In this document: in pieces, positions 5,633 through 6,314 of the stretch
How positions within the stretch are numbered: position 1 is the first letter of the stretch
Layout of the letters: each line of letters starts with the position of its first letter
DNA from: DASZHJ01 sp035938015
GTDB taxonomy: Bacteria; Pseudomonadota; Alphaproteobacteria; ATCC43930; CGMCC-115725
Length of the DNA: 6,314 nucleotides
NCBI GenBank assembly: GCA_035938015.1
Contig: DASZHJ010000361.1
Coordinates: 1 to 6,314, forward strand
Direction: 5' to 3'
The notes under the pieces: generated by a model
What the model was told of the DNA's origin: nothing
Databases searched by the model: none
Seen by the model: the letters and a program-made list of their open reading frames with translations, nothing else
Translations under genes and position numbers: made by a program

Positions 5633-6313
5633 TTGGTTCGATTCGAGAATGTCGGTATGCGGTACGGCGCGGGACCGGAAATCCTGCGCGACATCACGCT
5701 CCACCTGGAGCCCGGCTCGTTTCATTTCCTCACCGGCAGCAGCGGCGCCGGTAAGTCGAGCCTGCTGAAGCTGATGTATCTCGCGGAGCGGCCCTCGCGC
5801 GGGCTGATCTCGCTGTTCGATCGCGACATCGCGACCACGCCCAGGCGCGAGATGCCGGGTTTGCGACGCAGGATCGGCGTGGTGTTCCAGGATTTCCGGC
5901 TGATCGATCATCTCTCAGCCTTCGACAACGCGGCGCTGCCGCTGCGCGTGGCGGGCGTGGACGAGAGCCAAATCAAGGAGCACGTGACGGAGCTCCTGTC
6001 CTGGGTCGGCCTCGGCGACCTCCTGGGCGCGAAACCGCCGACGCTCTCCGGCGGGCAGCAGCAGCGTGTGGCAATCGCGCGCGCGGTGATCCGCCGGCCG
6101 AGCCTGCTGCTGGCCGACGAGCCGACCGGCAACGTCGACGAGGAGCTGGCGCTCCGGCTGATGCGCCTCTTCGAGGAGCTGAACAAGCTCGGCACCACGC
6201 TGCTGATCGCGACCCACAACCAGGGTCTGGTCGACCGTTTCGACCATCCGCACTTGCACCTGGCGAACGGCGAGCTTCGCACCGAGCGCGCACGCAAGCG
6301 GAGCGCGGGATGA
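5633..6313 (+). CDS. ftsE: Cell division ATP-binding protein FtsE
   Basis: FtsE is the cytoplasmic ATPase of the FtsEX complex, which joins the divisome and, through FtsX, activates periplasmic peptidoglycan hydrolysis at the septum. The 226 residues match the family (222 in E. coli). Visible motifs: Walker A GSSGAGKSS with Lys41, Q-loop Gln86 in VVFQDFRL, the ABC signature LSGGQQQR (138-145), Walker B LLLADEP with Asp162-Glu163, and the H-loop His195 in ATHN. The stretch MVRFENVGMRYG and the VFQDFRL/FDNAALPL segment are FtsE-specific rather than generic ABC. All catalytic residues are intact. The start is TTG 5633 with GAGGGG 7 nt upstream. The stop overlaps an ATG (ATGA, 6310-6313), as expected for coupled ftsE-ftsX. 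It diverges from the zinc-ribbon gene. I found no strong plus-strand promoter upstream. Confidence 0.96.
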   Translation: MVRFENVGMRYGAGPEILRDITLHLEPGSFHFLTGSSGAGKSSLLKLMYLAERPSRGLISLFDRDIATTPRREMPGLRRRIGVVFQDFRLIDHLSAFDNAALPLRVAGVDESQIKEHVTELLSWVGLGDLLGAKPPTLSGGQQQRVAIARAVIRRPSLLLADEPTGNVDEELALRLMRLFEELNKLGTTLLIATHNQGLVDRFDHPHLHLANGELRTERARKRSAG

Positions 6314-6314
6314 T
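6310..6314 (+). CDS. ftsX: Probable start of ftsX (first 5 nt only)
   Basis: The last five bases (ATGAT) begin with an ATG overlapping the ftsE stop. FtsX, the membrane partner of FtsE, is almost always encoded directly downstream, usually with such an overlap. Nothing of the protein itself is visible, so this is inferred from position alone. Confidence 0.5.

Noticed and set aside
5541..5644. GANTC sites (GACTC 5541, GATTC 5640) that might mean CcrM methylation control of ftsE
   Set aside because: The motif is expected about once per 256 bp and other copies occur inside genes nearby; two sites are not evidence of regulation.

Overview
The window is GC-rich chromosomal DNA that looks like a core region of an alphaproteobacterium, perhaps a member of the Rhodospirillales. 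Three things point there: a DUF4175/TIGR02302 membrane protein (a family I know from alphaproteobacteria), a CpdR-type single-domain response regulator, and the gene order lysA - DUF4175 gene - (zinc-ribbon gene) - ftsE - ftsX. I see no mobile element, CRISPR array, tRNA or rRNA, and base composition shows no obvious break, so recent transfer is unlikely.

Layout. (1) Positions 1-260, minus strand: the 5' part of a TlpA-like periplasmic thiol-disulfide oxidoreductase, cut by the window edge. (2) Positions 261-378: a short divergent intergenic gap. (3) Positions 379-4355, plus strand: a small LptM-type lipoprotein gene, lysA (diaminopimelate decarboxylase, joined to lptM by an ATGA overlap), then after 78 bp a large DUF4175 membrane protein. 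(4) Positions 4369-5462, minus strand: a two-gene unit convergent with the DUF4175 gene, made of an MJ0042-type zinc-ribbon membrane protein followed 20 bp later by a CpdR-like response regulator. (5) Positions 5463-5632: a divergent intergenic region with a good sigma70-like promoter for the minus-strand pair, overlapped by an imperfect palindrome. (6) Positions 5633-6313, plus strand: ftsE, starting at TTG, whose stop overlaps an ATG that is probably the start of ftsX, cut by the window end.

The theme is the cell envelope and division. LysA makes lysine from meso-diaminopimelate, the peptidoglycan cross-linking amino acid. LptM-type lipoproteins help mature the LPS translocon in Escherichia coli. 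FtsEX couples ATP hydrolysis to septal peptidoglycan hydrolysis. CpdR-type regulators control cell-cycle proteolysis through ClpXP. The DUF4175 protein has no established function, and this company suggests an envelope role.

Most of the window is ordinary, well-conserved housekeeping content. The points most worth following are the uncharacterised DUF4175 protein with its collagen-like Gly-Gln-Gln tract, the absence of argH where relatives usually have it, and the promoter/palindrome arrangement between the zinc-ribbon gene and ftsE. I found no convincing new biological system.
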